Shown here piece by piece: positions 25,156-34,292 of a stretch of 64,000 nucleotides of DNA (position 1 is its first letter; each line of letters begins with the position of its first letter). The translations under genes were made by a program, and so were the position numbers. This stretch comes from GCA-2730975 sp937893275. GTDB lineage: Bacteria; Verrucomicrobiota; Verrucomicrobiia; Opitutales; Seribacteraceae. The stretch lies in the NCBI GenBank assembly GCA_963968595.1, contig CAXAHJ010000001.1, positions 124,001-188,000 of the forward strand, in the 5' to 3' direction. The notes beneath the pieces were generated by a model. The model saw nothing but the letters and a program-made list of their open reading frames with translations. It was not told the DNA's origin and searched no databases.

Positions 25156-27789
25156 CTAAATCTCGTCACCGTTCCCGCTTGCCTCGGAGTCAAGAGGGGG
25201 GGTTATATCGACTCCTTCTTCGGCGGAAAGGTCAGGTGAAGGAGAATTCTCATCAGGGGTAATGCTCTCATCAGGGATTGGATCTTCTAAAAGCTCTTGA
25301 TCTGGTTCGGTATCAACTAACGAGTCCTCAGGGTCATCGTCATCACCTTCTTGCATGGCAACAACGCGAGAAATCGCGATTAGTTTGTCGCCCTTAGCCA
25401 AGTCAACAAGCTTAACCCCCTTTGTGCCTCTATTGGTCTCACGAATATTGAGCACGGGACAGCGAATGGCCTGACCTTTCTTGGTCAACATCATAATCTC
25501 GTCGTCCTCGTCGACGGCTAAAGCTCCCGCAAGAGCCTTCGCATCCATAGCAATAACACCGTAACCGCCTCGCTTGCGAGGCGTGTTATCCTCTCCTTCT
25601 CCACCACGAGGAAGGAAAGCTGAGAATTCAGTTCGTATGCCCAACCCGTTAGCACCGGCGATGAGAAGCAGTCGCTCGTCGTCAACTACTAGCATACTTT
25701 CCACATGGTCTCCCTCGCGTAAGCGAATTCCTCGCACGCCACGGGTAACACGACCTTGGTTCCGAAGTTGGTTTTCGTGAAAACGGAGACCTTTACCATT
25801 GTGAGTCAGGATAAGAATATGATCTTCGCCCGTTGTCCTACGGGCTTCAAGGACAGCGTCGCCTTCGTCCACGTTAATGCCAATAAGTCCTCCTTTGCGG
25901 TGGTTGCGATATGCCGAAAGGTGAGTCTTTTTGACGACTCCCTTTCGAGTGCATAAAACGAGAGACACTGGTTGCTCAAAATCTTCCACACAAACCATCG
26001 CAGCAACCTTTTCGCCTTTTTGCATCTGAAGCAAATTGACAATGCTGCGACCTTTGGAGTCTCTCTTCCCTTCAGGCACCTCATAGACTTTTTCCACATA
26101 CACCCGGCCATTGTCCATGAAGAACATCATTGTGTCGTGGGCATTAGCCGTAAAGAGTTGGTCGATGGGATCCTCTTCCCTTTGCCCACTGCCGATCACC
26201 CCCTTGCCTCCGCGATGCTGAGAACGATATTCGTCGACCGAAGTACGCTTAATAAAACCGTTCTTGGTGATGGTAATCACGCAACCGTCGTTAGGAATCA
26301 GGTCTTCCATCCTGATGTCGCCTTCAGCCTCTGTAATTATGCAACGACGAGGTGAAGGATAAGCTTCCTTCATTTCCAAAAGCTCATCCTTAATTACTTC
26401 GAGGAGACGACTTTCGTTGCCGATAATTTCACGAAAGCCTTCAATCAGTACCATCAGTCCGGCATATTCTTCCTCGATTTTTTCTCTCTCCATGCCCGTA
26501 AGCTGATAGAGGCGAAGATCGAGAATTGCATTGGTCTGCCGCTCAGAAATAGTGAATTTCTCCATCAACCTTGCCTTTGCCTCGTTCCTGTTGGCGGATG
26601 CACGAATGATGCGAACGAACTCGTCAAGGTTATCGAGGGCAATCTTATAGCCCTCCAAAATGTGGGCACGATCCTCTGCTTTACGAAGGCGAAACTGAGT
26701 CCGACGAAAAATAACCTCGCGGCGATGCTCAACGTAGCACTCGAGCATTTCCTTGATGTTCATTTGCCTGGGTCTGCGCTTGTCGATCGCAAGCAGAATG
26801 ACGCCGAAGGAACTTTCGAGAGCCGTCATTTTGTAAAGCTTATTGAGCGTGACACGCTCAATCTCGCCCATCTTCAGCTCAACCACGATACGAGTGGTTT
26901 CAGTAGACTCGTCCCGCAAGTCGCTTACTCCATCCAGCAACTTATCCTTAACCAAGTCGGCGATGCGTGTTACAAGCGTGGCACGGTTGGCATTGTAGGG
27001 AATTTGGGTAATGACAATTTGTTGCCGACCACTAGGCAATTCCTCAATCTCCATGCTTCCCCGCATGCGAACTATGCCGCGACCGGTTTTCATGTAGGAT
27101 TGAATACTTGCAGAACCGGAAATAGTCCCTCCAGAGGGGAAATCCGGACCCGGCAGGTGCTGCATCAAGTCATCGATCGTGATGGATGGATCATTAATCA
27201 AGGCACAGGTCGCATCAATAATTTCACCCAGATTGTGAGGAGGTATATTGGTTGTCATACCAACGGCAATCCCAGTGGACCCATTCATCAAAAGGTTCGG
27301 TAAAGCCGCAGGCAAAACCGTGGGTTCCGTCGAACTCTCTTTGTAATTTGGGGCAAAATCGACGGTGTCCTCGTCGATGTCCCGCAACATTTCCTCCGCA
27401 ATCCGCGTGAGACGACACTCGGTGTACCTGTAGGCCGCTGCAGAATCACCATCGACAGAGCCAAAATTTCCCTGCCCGTCTACCAGCGGATAGCGCATAA
27501 CCCATGGTTGTGCCATCCTTACCAAAGTATCGTATACGGAACCATCCCCATGTGGGTGATAATTCTTAAGCACTTCACCGACAACGCCGGCACATTTGTC
27601 ATACGGACGATTGTGTAGCAAACCTTCGCGCATCATGGCGTAGAGCACACGACGCTGAACGGGCTTGAAGCCATCTCGAACATCGGGAAGGGCACGACTG
27701 ACAATTACCGACATCGAGTAATCGATGTAGGCGGTTTGCATGATCTCCGTTATATTGGTTGGGATCAGGCGCTCGGAAATTTCTTCCAT
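25156..27789 (-). CDS. gyrA: DNA gyrase subunit A
   Basis: Breakage-reunion subunit of DNA gyrase, 877 residues. The catalytic Tyr is Y122 (AAYRYTE). The quinolone region reads HPHGDGSVYDTL, so the E. coli Ser83 position is Gly83 while Asp87 is kept. The C-terminal beta-pinwheel has a GyrA-box of the form QHRGGKG (QRRGGKG in E. coli), which supports gyrase over topoisomerase IV. The last ~65 residues form a very acidic tail (GDDDDPEDSLVDTEPDQELL and on) that in E. coli GyrA modulates DNA wrapping. It is 70 nt downstream of gyrB and co-transcribed. Confidence 0.97.
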   Translation of the reverse strand: MEEISERLIPTNITEIMQTAYIDYSMSVIVSRALPDVRDGFKPVQRRVLYAMMREGLLHNRPYDKCAGVVGEVLKNYHPHGDGSVYDTLVRMAQPWVMRYPLVDGQGNFGSVDGDSAAAYRYTECRLTRIAEEMLRDIDEDTVDFAPNYKESSTEPTVLPAALPNLLMNGSTGIAVGMTTNIPPHNLGEIIDATCALINDPSITIDDLMQHLPGPDFPSGGTISGSASIQSYMKTGRGIVRMRGSMEIEELPSGRQQIVITQIPYNANRATLVTRIADLVKDKLLDGVSDLRDESTETTRIVVELKMGEIERVTLNKLYKMTALESSFGVILLAIDKRRPRQMNIKEMLECYVEHRREVIFRRTQFRLRKAEDRAHILEGYKIALDNLDEFVRIIRASANRNEAKARLMEKFTISERQTNAILDLRLYQLTGMEREKIEEEYAGLMVLIEGFREIIGNESRLLEVIKDELLEMKEAYPSPRRCIITEAEGDIRMEDLIPNDGCVITITKNGFIKRTSVDEYRSQHRGGKGVIGSGQREEDPIDQLFTANAHDTMMFFMDNGRVYVEKVYEVPEGKRDSKGRSIVNLLQMQKGEKVAAMVCVEDFEQPVSLVLCTRKGVVKKTHLSAYRNHRKGGLIGINVDEGDAVLEARRTTGEDHILILTHNGKGLRFHENQLRNQGRVTRGVRGIRLREGDHVESMLVVDDERLLLIAGANGLGIRTEFSAFLPRGGEGEDNTPRKRGGYGVIAMDAKALAGALAVDEDDEIMMLTKKGQAIRCPVLNIRETNRGTKGVKLVDLAKGDKLIAISRVVAMQEGDDDDPEDSLVDTEPDQELLEDPIPDESITPDENSPSPDLSAEEGVDITPPLDSEASGNGDEI

Positions 27790-27859
27790 TAGGATCTATT
27801 GGTTAGGATGATTGGTAGTCGAAAGGTTACTGGCGTTACTTAGCAAAAAAGTTGCAAGG

Positions 27860-30382
27860 TTACACATCCAGATAAGACACATTCAAAGCATTATCTTCGA
27901 TAAATGCACGACGGGATGGTACGTCTTCGCCCATCAACATGGAAAAAAGATGATCAGCGGCCGCGGCATCGGCAATATCGACTTTCACAAGACTTCGGGT
28001 ATTGGGGTCCATAGTTGTCTCGAAGAGTTGCTTGGGATTCATTTCCCCAAGACCTTTGTAGCGCTGAATCTGCAATCCCTTGCGTCCGAGCAAGCGAATA
28101 TTTTCAAGGACGTCGAGGAGGGAGCGTATCTCCATCTCGTTCTCTTTTCCCTCCTGCCCAAAATTCTCAACAAGCTTGTAATTGGGATTCTCACCATCGG
28201 TTTCGAAATCTTCCAATCGGATGCCTTGTTCGGTGATGCCCTCAACTATCTTTTCCATTTCATGTGACTCGAAAATTTCGTGAACCGATATTCGCTTCCG
28301 GACAAGCTGCCCTTCGACCTCAATTTCACGATTCACAGTTCCTTCACGTTCCTCCGGCGGGATATTTTGCCCATCATAAAAACCCTCGCGAGATTCGGCA
28401 TCGGGAAAGAAACGAAATTCTTCTTTGTTGCCTGTTCGAATACGAGCAATGTAACGGGGTAATTTTCCAGATTGGTTATCATGTCGCCGAAGATAGCGAG
28501 GCAAGTCGCAACCATAGCGGCGGACACCAGCTCCGAGTGCCTCAAGTCTAGACAGAGATTCAACCAATGTCCTTACTACTTCTGCCGAAAAACTTTTGTT
28601 GTCTTCTGTTTGCAAGAGCGTGACGTCTTCAGATCCCAATTGCAGAAGTATTCGGCTCATTTCGGAATCATCCTCAATGTATTGCTCGGTTTTCCGGCGC
28701 TTGATCTTGTAAAGAGGCGGTCTGGCAACATAGACATAACCATGCTCGATAAGGCCACGCATCTGGCGAAAAAGAAAAGTTAGCAAAAGGGTTCGGATAT
28801 GCGCTCCATCCACATCCGCATCGGTCATTATAATAATTTTGTGATAACGAGCCTTTTCCACTTCGAAAGCTCCTTCTCCTTCATGATCGCCAATACCCGT
28901 GCCAACGGCGGTAATAAGGCTTCGAATTTCCGCATTGTTTAAAACCTTGTCCAAGCGTGCTTTTTCAACATTGAGCAACTTGCCGCGCAAAGGGAGAATA
29001 GCTTGCGTGAGTCGATCTCGTCCTTGCTTTGCTGAACCACCAGCAGAATCACCCTCAACAATGTAAAGCTCGCTCTTCGCAGGATCTTTCTCGGCACAAT
29101 CCGCAAGTTTTCCTGGTAGCCCGCCCCCGGAAAGAGCACCCTTGCGGACAGTTTCTCGAGCCTTTCGGGCAGCTTCACGAGCTCTCGCGGCATGAACCAC
29201 CTTGTCAATAAGAGAGCGTGCCTCATCGGGATTGGTTTCGAAATGATATTTCATTTTCTCCCCAACAATTTTCTGAACGATGCCATCGACCTCACGGTTG
29301 GACAACTTGGTCTTGGTCTGTCCTTCAAAACGCGGTTCAGGTACTTTAACCGAGATGACTGCAGTTAATCCTTCACGCACATCCTCGCCCGAAAGTGAAA
29401 GGTCTTTATCCTTAATAAGATCATTGGTGCGAGCATAGCCATTAATCACTCGAGTTAAAGCGGTGCGAAAGCCTGATAAATGAGTGCCGCCTTCAACATT
29501 ATGTATAGAATTTGCGTAAGAATATATTTGGTCGCTAAACCCGTCGTTATACATCAATGCAATGTCTACAATAATGGTACCGTCGCCACTTTCGTTAATC
29601 GACTCCCCCGAAAAACTAATGGGGTCAGGGTGCAAAGTCGTCTTATTTTCGTTAAGGTAGGCGACGTATTGGCTAATTCCATCATCGAACTTAAAGCTTT
29701 CACATTTACCAATACGCTCATCTTCCAAGTTTATTGAAACACCGGGATTAAGAAATGCCAGTTCGCGAAGACGTTTAGCAAGAATGTCAAAATTAAACTC
29801 CCTCACTTCCGTGAAGATTTCAGAGTCCGGTAAAAATGTTATCTTTGTGCCCGTACGGGAGCTAGAGCCAATCACTTTGAGGTTTTGAGTCGTCTTACCG
29901 CGGGAAAACTCCATCGAGTGGACTTTTCCGTCACGACGAACCTCTGCAACAAACCACTCGGATACAGCGTTCACGCACTTTGCTCCAACACCATGCAATC
30001 CACCGGAAACCTGATAGGCACCCTTACCAAACTTTCCACCAGCGTGCAAATTCGTTAAAACCAACTCCAATGCAGGCATATTATGCTTCGGGTGCATATC
30101 TACTGGAATCCCTCTTCCGTCGTCCTCTATTGAACAAGAGCCATCGTTATGAACGTTAACCTTGACCTCGGAACAATGACCGGCGAGTGCCTCATCGATA
30201 GAATTATCGATGATTTCAAACACACAATGGTGAAGTCCTCGTTCGTGAGTATCGCCAATGTACATGTCGGGGCGTTTTCGCACGCCTTCCAATCCTTCGA
30301 GTTTTTGGATTTGAGAAGCATCGTACGATTCCTTCTCGTTAACAGGTTCAATATTATCCTCGGGAGGGTTTTCTTCCGACAT
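27860..30382 (-). CDS. gyrB: DNA gyrase subunit B
   Basis: ATPase subunit of gyrase, 840 residues. The GHKL ATP-binding domain (EIIDNSIDEALAGHC; DDGRGIPVDMHPKH; GGLHGVGAKCVNAVS) is followed by the transducer. The TOPRIM domain follows with EGDSAGGSAKQGRDR and MTDADVDGAHIRTLLL. A ~170-residue insert precedes the conserved C-terminal QRYKGLGEMNPKQLFETTMDP, as in Gram-negative GyrB. A well-formed promoter lies ~105 nt upstream. dnaA, dnaN and recF, common neighbours of gyrB, are not in the flanks, so this is not an oriC-type cluster. Confidence 0.97.
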   Translation of the reverse strand: MSEENPPEDNIEPVNEKESYDASQIQKLEGLEGVRKRPDMYIGDTHERGLHHCVFEIIDNSIDEALAGHCSEVKVNVHNDGSCSIEDDGRGIPVDMHPKHNMPALELVLTNLHAGGKFGKGAYQVSGGLHGVGAKCVNAVSEWFVAEVRRDGKVHSMEFSRGKTTQNLKVIGSSSRTGTKITFLPDSEIFTEVREFNFDILAKRLRELAFLNPGVSINLEDERIGKCESFKFDDGISQYVAYLNENKTTLHPDPISFSGESINESGDGTIIVDIALMYNDGFSDQIYSYANSIHNVEGGTHLSGFRTALTRVINGYARTNDLIKDKDLSLSGEDVREGLTAVISVKVPEPRFEGQTKTKLSNREVDGIVQKIVGEKMKYHFETNPDEARSLIDKVVHAARAREAARKARETVRKGALSGGGLPGKLADCAEKDPAKSELYIVEGDSAGGSAKQGRDRLTQAILPLRGKLLNVEKARLDKVLNNAEIRSLITAVGTGIGDHEGEGAFEVEKARYHKIIIMTDADVDGAHIRTLLLTFLFRQMRGLIEHGYVYVARPPLYKIKRRKTEQYIEDDSEMSRILLQLGSEDVTLLQTEDNKSFSAEVVRTLVESLSRLEALGAGVRRYGCDLPRYLRRHDNQSGKLPRYIARIRTGNKEEFRFFPDAESREGFYDGQNIPPEEREGTVNREIEVEGQLVRKRISVHEIFESHEMEKIVEGITEQGIRLEDFETDGENPNYKLVENFGQEGKENEMEIRSLLDVLENIRLLGRKGLQIQRYKGLGEMNPKQLFETTMDPNTRSLVKVDIADAAAADHLFSMLMGEDVPSRRAFIEDNALNVSYLDV

Positions 30383-30488
30383 GGCTTCGTGGTTAGTGGT
30401 GATTAACTATTAGGAATTCTTATGTAAAGCGGCGGGGTAAAAGTCTCTAACAAAATTCATTTTTTTCTGGTAAGGTAAAACACTTCTT

Positions 30489-30517
30489 TTATAAACAAAA
30501 AGAAGGGGTTTGGTCAA
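30489..30517 (-). promoter_or_regulatory. Sigma70-type promoter for gyrB-gyrA
   Basis: On the minus strand TTGACC (30517-30512) and TTATAA (30494-30489) are separated by exactly 17 nt; a TATAAA overlaps at 18 nt. It would give a 5' leader of roughly 100 nt before the gyrB ATG. This is one of the best promoter matches in the window. Confidence 0.6.
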
Positions 30518-30828
30518 GGGATTTTGAATAGATTTGAGCATGGATAAGAGAATAATTGAGTAGTGATTGAGACAGGTAAAAACAACGCAACCTAAAACTA
30601 ACATAATACCTTTATCGTCAGCGGTTTGTAAATATTTGGAATGGTTGGTTTTTCTCGTAAAGAACGATTGTCGTATTTTTAAATACCGCTCAGTCGAGTG
30701 ACCTTCCGAACATCTTTCGTTTTATTGCCAAAACACCTTGTTGCTCGATGGCTCCAATAGGGCCACCAGAATCAAGAGAAAACCTGTGGCCTGAAGTGAA
30801 GACCGCAACGATCGTGAATAAACTCGGG
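30518..30828. other. AT-rich non-coding gap upstream of gyrB
   Basis: About 310 nt between the gyrB promoter and the stop of the SLC13 gene. No ORF with family features, no tRNA and no strong terminator were seen. It presumably holds the 3' untranslated end of the transporter transcript's downstream neighbour space and upstream control sequence for gyrB. A short 64-codon reading frame on the minus strand crosses the promoter and is considered spurious. Confidence 0.4.
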
Positions 30829-32703
30829 TTATTGAAATAGACCTCTTATTCCTCCCTCAAAAGGGTGAAATTCCCAAAAGCACCCGATCAATACGACACT
30901 CGAGAAGAAATAGAGCAAATTTAAGGGCAATCCAATCTTTACGAAATCTCGGAAGCGATATCCTCCAACACTATAAACATAAGTGTTCGTTTGATAACCG
31001 ATAGGGGTAGTGAAGCTAGCGGAGGCAGCAATGCAAGTAGCCAAAAGAAACGCTCGGGCATCTTCAACCCCCAAATTAAGCCGGCTTGCTAATTCCAAGG
31101 AAATTGGGGCCATCAAGACGATCGTTGCATTATTGGAAAGGATTTCGGTGAGAACAGCTGTTGTAAGGTAAATTGCAGATAATAGAAGGAACGGTCGCAA
31201 CTCCTCGGGCGCATACGCAAAAACTCCCGACGACAGAGCCTCTGCAATCAAATTTGATGCGCCAGAGGATTTCATCGCCAATCCGAGGGTGAGCATTCCA
31301 TAAATAAGAACGAGTATGTTCCACTCTACGGAAGCGTATCCATCCTTGGGTTTTATGCACCCAGTCAAAAAAAGAATGGTCACGCCTATAATAGCAGATG
31401 CCGCAATGGGCATAACGCCAAACGCCGCAAAACCCACTATCCCGCCTATCACGCCAATTACCACAGGTGCTTTTCGACTCATGTCTTCCACTGGTACGGG
31501 GGGGTGATCGAGCAGTATCAAGTCCTCGCCTAGCCGAATGTTTTCTATGGATTCTTCAGATCCTAGCAATAAAAGCGTATCCGTAGAGCGGAGGCGGATG
31601 GAATCGATTTCCTGCGTTAAATTGCGGCCCTTCCGATGAATAGCTATAACCGCTACATTGTGACGCTTGCGAAAATCAATCTCGCTTATGCTGAGCGAAA
31701 TAAGTGGAGAGGCTGGTCCTATGACGCCTTCCACCATTACGCCCGAGGCAGAAGAAACCTGTTCCAGCCCGAGCGTTGTCTCGCTTAGCAAATCGAGTCC
31801 ATCAATATTTCGTGACTCTACTATACCCGAAGGTCTACAAGAAAGAATAAGGCGATCTCCTGACCGCAAAACAAGCTTCCCTTTATCTCCGGTTAACACG
31901 CGTCCTTCTCGACAAACGTCAAGGAGACGCATCCTCTTGAGGTCGGCCAACCCCGATTCGTCGACAGTCTTGCCGTCAAGAGAGGAGTCCGAAAGAACGA
32001 TGGCTTCAGTCAAGAACTCCTTTTGCTGAATGTCCGACAGTATACTGGCCAGTGCTTCGCGATCAGGCAAAAGGCGTCGACCGAAAAGGACGAGATACCC
32101 GGTCGCGACAAAAAAGAGGGGCAATCCGACCTTGGCCAACTCGAACATCCCGAGAGGTTCCATCTCGGGATAAATCTCATTTTTGGCCATTATGCCACTG
32201 GCCAGGACATTCGTACTTGTCCCTACAAGCGTACAACATCCGCCGAAGATGGAAGCATAGGACAGAGGGATAAGTAGCTTCGATGAAGAGATATTCATCG
32301 ATTTTGCCAAGCTCATCACAACTGGAAGGAAGACAACGACTACGGGAGTATTGTTAACGAAAGCAGAGATAAGAGCAACGGATGCTACTAACACTAGCAG
32401 AAAGCCTCGGTAGCCAATTCCTACAAGGCGCGTGAGGTAGCCCGATGCCGCTTCAATCAAGTGGCATTTCCCCAAGGCAGCGCTCACTACAAACATTGCA
32501 GCAATTGTTAGCGGGGCGGGATTGGCAAAGACCCCGAGAATCTCATCCAGTCCCGGCAAGCGTTCCGAGCCGGAAAAAATGGAAACGATGGTGATGATGG
32601 CAAAAACCGTAATGGCCGTTACATCCGTCGGAACACGCTCCAAGATAAAACTCACCAATGCGGCGAGCAGCAAAAACAAGACAAATACTATTTCCCAAGA
32701 CAT
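30829..32703 (-). CDS. SLC13/DASS-family transporter with RCK_C (TrkA-C) domains
   Basis: A 624-residue inner-membrane protein. The N-terminal membrane half (about 1-210) includes the SLC13 signatures FVNNTPVVVVFLPVVMSLAK and PLSYASIFGGCCTLVGTSTN. It is followed by two cytoplasmic TrkA-C/RCK_C domains (about 215-400; segments LSDSSLDGKTVDESGL and DFRKRHNVAVIAIHRKGRNL) and a second membrane half with LTEILSNNATIVLMAPI and TPIGYQTNTYVY. Such proteins carry dicarboxylates, sulfate or other anions with Na+; substrate is not predictable here. It lies 38 nt after the MIF-like gene and is probably co-transcribed with it. Confidence 0.9.
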   Translation of the reverse strand: MSWEIVFVLFLLLAALVSFILERVPTDVTAITVFAIITIVSIFSGSERLPGLDEILGVFANPAPLTIAAMFVVSAALGKCHLIEAASGYLTRLVGIGYRGFLLVLVASVALISAFVNNTPVVVVFLPVVMSLAKSMNISSSKLLIPLSYASIFGGCCTLVGTSTNVLASGIMAKNEIYPEMEPLGMFELAKVGLPLFFVATGYLVLFGRRLLPDREALASILSDIQQKEFLTEAIVLSDSSLDGKTVDESGLADLKRMRLLDVCREGRVLTGDKGKLVLRSGDRLILSCRPSGIVESRNIDGLDLLSETTLGLEQVSSASGVMVEGVIGPASPLISLSISEIDFRKRHNVAVIAIHRKGRNLTQEIDSIRLRSTDTLLLLGSEESIENIRLGEDLILLDHPPVPVEDMSRKAPVVIGVIGGIVGFAAFGVMPIAASAIIGVTILFLTGCIKPKDGYASVEWNILVLIYGMLTLGLAMKSSGASNLIAEALSSGVFAYAPEELRPFLLLSAIYLTTAVLTEILSNNATIVLMAPISLELASRLNLGVEDARAFLLATCIAASASFTTPIGYQTNTYVYSVGGYRFRDFVKIGLPLNLLYFFSSVVLIGCFWEFHPFEGGIRGLFQ

Positions 32704-32741
32704 GGAATACGGCGACCGTTACAAAAAGATAAAATCCGACC

Positions 32742-33095
32742 TCAGTTCTTGGCGAAGGTGGAACCGTTCCAACCCCACATCTCTCTAGGAACATCGTGAA
32801 AGTTCAGGTAAATTCGCCTAGGAGCAATCGCCAACCTTTCGCTAAGAAACTGGCACAACGCAAAAGAAAGGGTTGGTGCATCCATGGCAGAAAGTCCAAT
32901 AGAGAAAAGCTCTGCAAAAAGTGCAGGTTCGGCCGTTCCGGCAAAGAAGATACTTTCGTCAAGATTCAGTCTAACCATAACATAATCCTCCGACTTTCCC
33001 AATATTTCTGCACATTTAAACGATAATTCAGTCAAAAGCTCGGCTTTGTCCGACTGGGAGAGGAATTGGTTCGTAGTGACCGAAACAAATGGCAT
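32742..33095 (-). CDS. MIF-like tautomerase-superfamily protein
   Basis: A 117-residue member of the macrophage migration inhibitory factor / phenylpyruvate tautomerase fold. I start it at ATG 33095-33093 because this puts Pro directly after Met (MPFVSVTTN), and Pro-1 is the catalytic base of the family; the upstream 34 codons of the open frame lack support. Also readable are VMVRLNLDESIFFAGTAEPA (with the conserved AGT-type pocket) and the end RIYLNFHDVPREMWGWNGST, typical of MIF (W-G-W-N-G-T/S-F). It is probably soluble and trimeric. It is co-directional with and 38 nt upstream of the SLC13 gene and divergent from hemB. Confidence 0.9.
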   Translation of the reverse strand: MPFVSVTTNQFLSQSDKAELLTELSFKCAEILGKSEDYVMVRLNLDESIFFAGTAEPALFAELFSIGLSAMDAPTLSFALCQFLSERLAIAPRRIYLNFHDVPREMWGWNGSTFAKN

Positions 33096-33251
33096 TGGCT
33101 CAAACGGATTCAGAATAAAAAAACATATTTGGAGATTCATTGAAAGGGTAAAGGCTGAGACGCGCAAACCGAAGTTGCTAAAATCCCATCTAATCAATAC
33201 GGTGATGATTTTCTTGAAGTTGTTGCCCTAAAGGAAAAATTAATTACAAGA

Positions 33252-34292
33252 ATGAGTACCTCTAAAATTCTCGACCTCCCCATTCGCCCTCGTCGCCTGC
33301 GAAGAACTCCGGGGCTAAGGGCTATGGTGCAGGAAACCCCATTGCAGATAGACGATTTAATCCTGCCCCTCTTCGTGGTGGAAGGAGAAGGCGAGCCTGA
33401 ACCGATTGAATCCATGCCGGATGTCTTTCGTTTACCGATCCCTCAACTCATTGAAAAATGTCGCGAGTTGTGCGAATTGGGACTGCGGGGGGTTGCTCTT
33501 TTCCCAAAAGTACCAAGCCAAAAGAAAGACGATGAGGGTTCCGAAGCTCTCAACTCAAACGCCCTAGTGCTGAATGCCGCCCGCGCCCTGAAGGTCGCAA
33601 TACCCGAATTGATCTTGGTGGGCGACCTCGCACTTGATCCATACACCACCCACGGGCACGATGGCGTGCTCGACCTCTCGGGTAATGTGGACAACGATGC
33701 AACGGTTGCCATTCTGGCCGAAATGGGAGTGCTTGCGGCAAACGCGGGTATAGACATCGTCGCGCCTTCCGACATGATGGACGGACGCATCGCCGAAATT
33801 CGGCGTAATTTGGACGAATCCGGCCACGCACAGACGGCAATTATGGCCTATTCCGCTAAATTCGCGTCAGCATACTACGGTCCTTTTCGAGAAGCGGTTG
33901 GAAGCGAGCGACCCGACAACAATTCGTCAATAGATAAAAGAACCTATCAATTAAACCCTGCCAATTTTCGAGAGGCTCAGCGCGAGCTTCTCTTGGACGA
34001 AAGAGAAGGTGCGGACTTCTTGATGGTTAAACCTGCGGAACCTTACCTTGATGTGATTCGGTATGCTCGCGACAATGTCAATCTTCCCATTGTCGCCTAT
34101 CAAGTTTCGGGCGAGTACGCTCGTATCTGGGCCGCCGCCGATAGAGGGTGGCTTGACCTGGAAGCCTGCATGACGGAATCGCTTACCTCGATTAAACGCT
34201 CAGGGGCGGACTTGATCCTTACATACTTCGCAGAGAGGATTCTCCGCGACCGTCACTTGGAGGGGACTTCATCAGGTGCAGAATCTTCGTAG
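33252..34292 (+). CDS. hemB: Delta-aminolevulinic acid dehydratase (porphobilinogen synthase)
   Basis: Condenses two 5-aminolevulinate molecules to porphobilinogen in haem synthesis. The product is 346 residues. The Schiff-base lysines are K203 (MAYSAKFASAYYGPF) and K260 (LMVKPAEPYLDV). The metal-site segment reads DLALDPYTTHGHDGVL, with Ala/Asp/Asp in place of the three zinc cysteines, so this belongs to the zinc-independent, Mg-activated class known from Pseudomonas. It is divergent from the MIF-like gene, and its last 40 nt overlap the 3' end of the convergent acidic protein gene. Confidence 0.97.
   Translation: MSTSKILDLPIRPRRLRRTPGLRAMVQETPLQIDDLILPLFVVEGEGEPEPIESMPDVFRLPIPQLIEKCRELCELGLRGVALFPKVPSQKKDDEGSEALNSNALVLNAARALKVAIPELILVGDLALDPYTTHGHDGVLDLSGNVDNDATVAILAEMGVLAANAGIDIVAPSDMMDGRIAEIRRNLDESGHAQTAIMAYSAKFASAYYGPFREAVGSERPDNNSSIDKRTYQLNPANFREAQRELLLDEREGADFLMVKPAEPYLDVIRYARDNVNLPIVAYQVSGEYARIWAAADRGWLDLEACMTESLTSIKRSGADLILTYFAERILRDRHLEGTSSGAESS

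Noticed and set aside
26662..27303. 213-codon plus-strand frame opposite gyrA
   Set aside because: Antisense to the highly conserved GyrA core; long shadow frames are expected there.
30410..30604. 64-codon reading frame upstream of gyrB
   Set aside because: It crosses the well-formed gyrB promoter, has no ribosome-binding site or family features, and lies in AT-rich sequence.
27860..30828. Replication origin near gyrB
   Set aside because: No dnaA, dnaN or recF genes and no cluster of DnaA boxes were seen.
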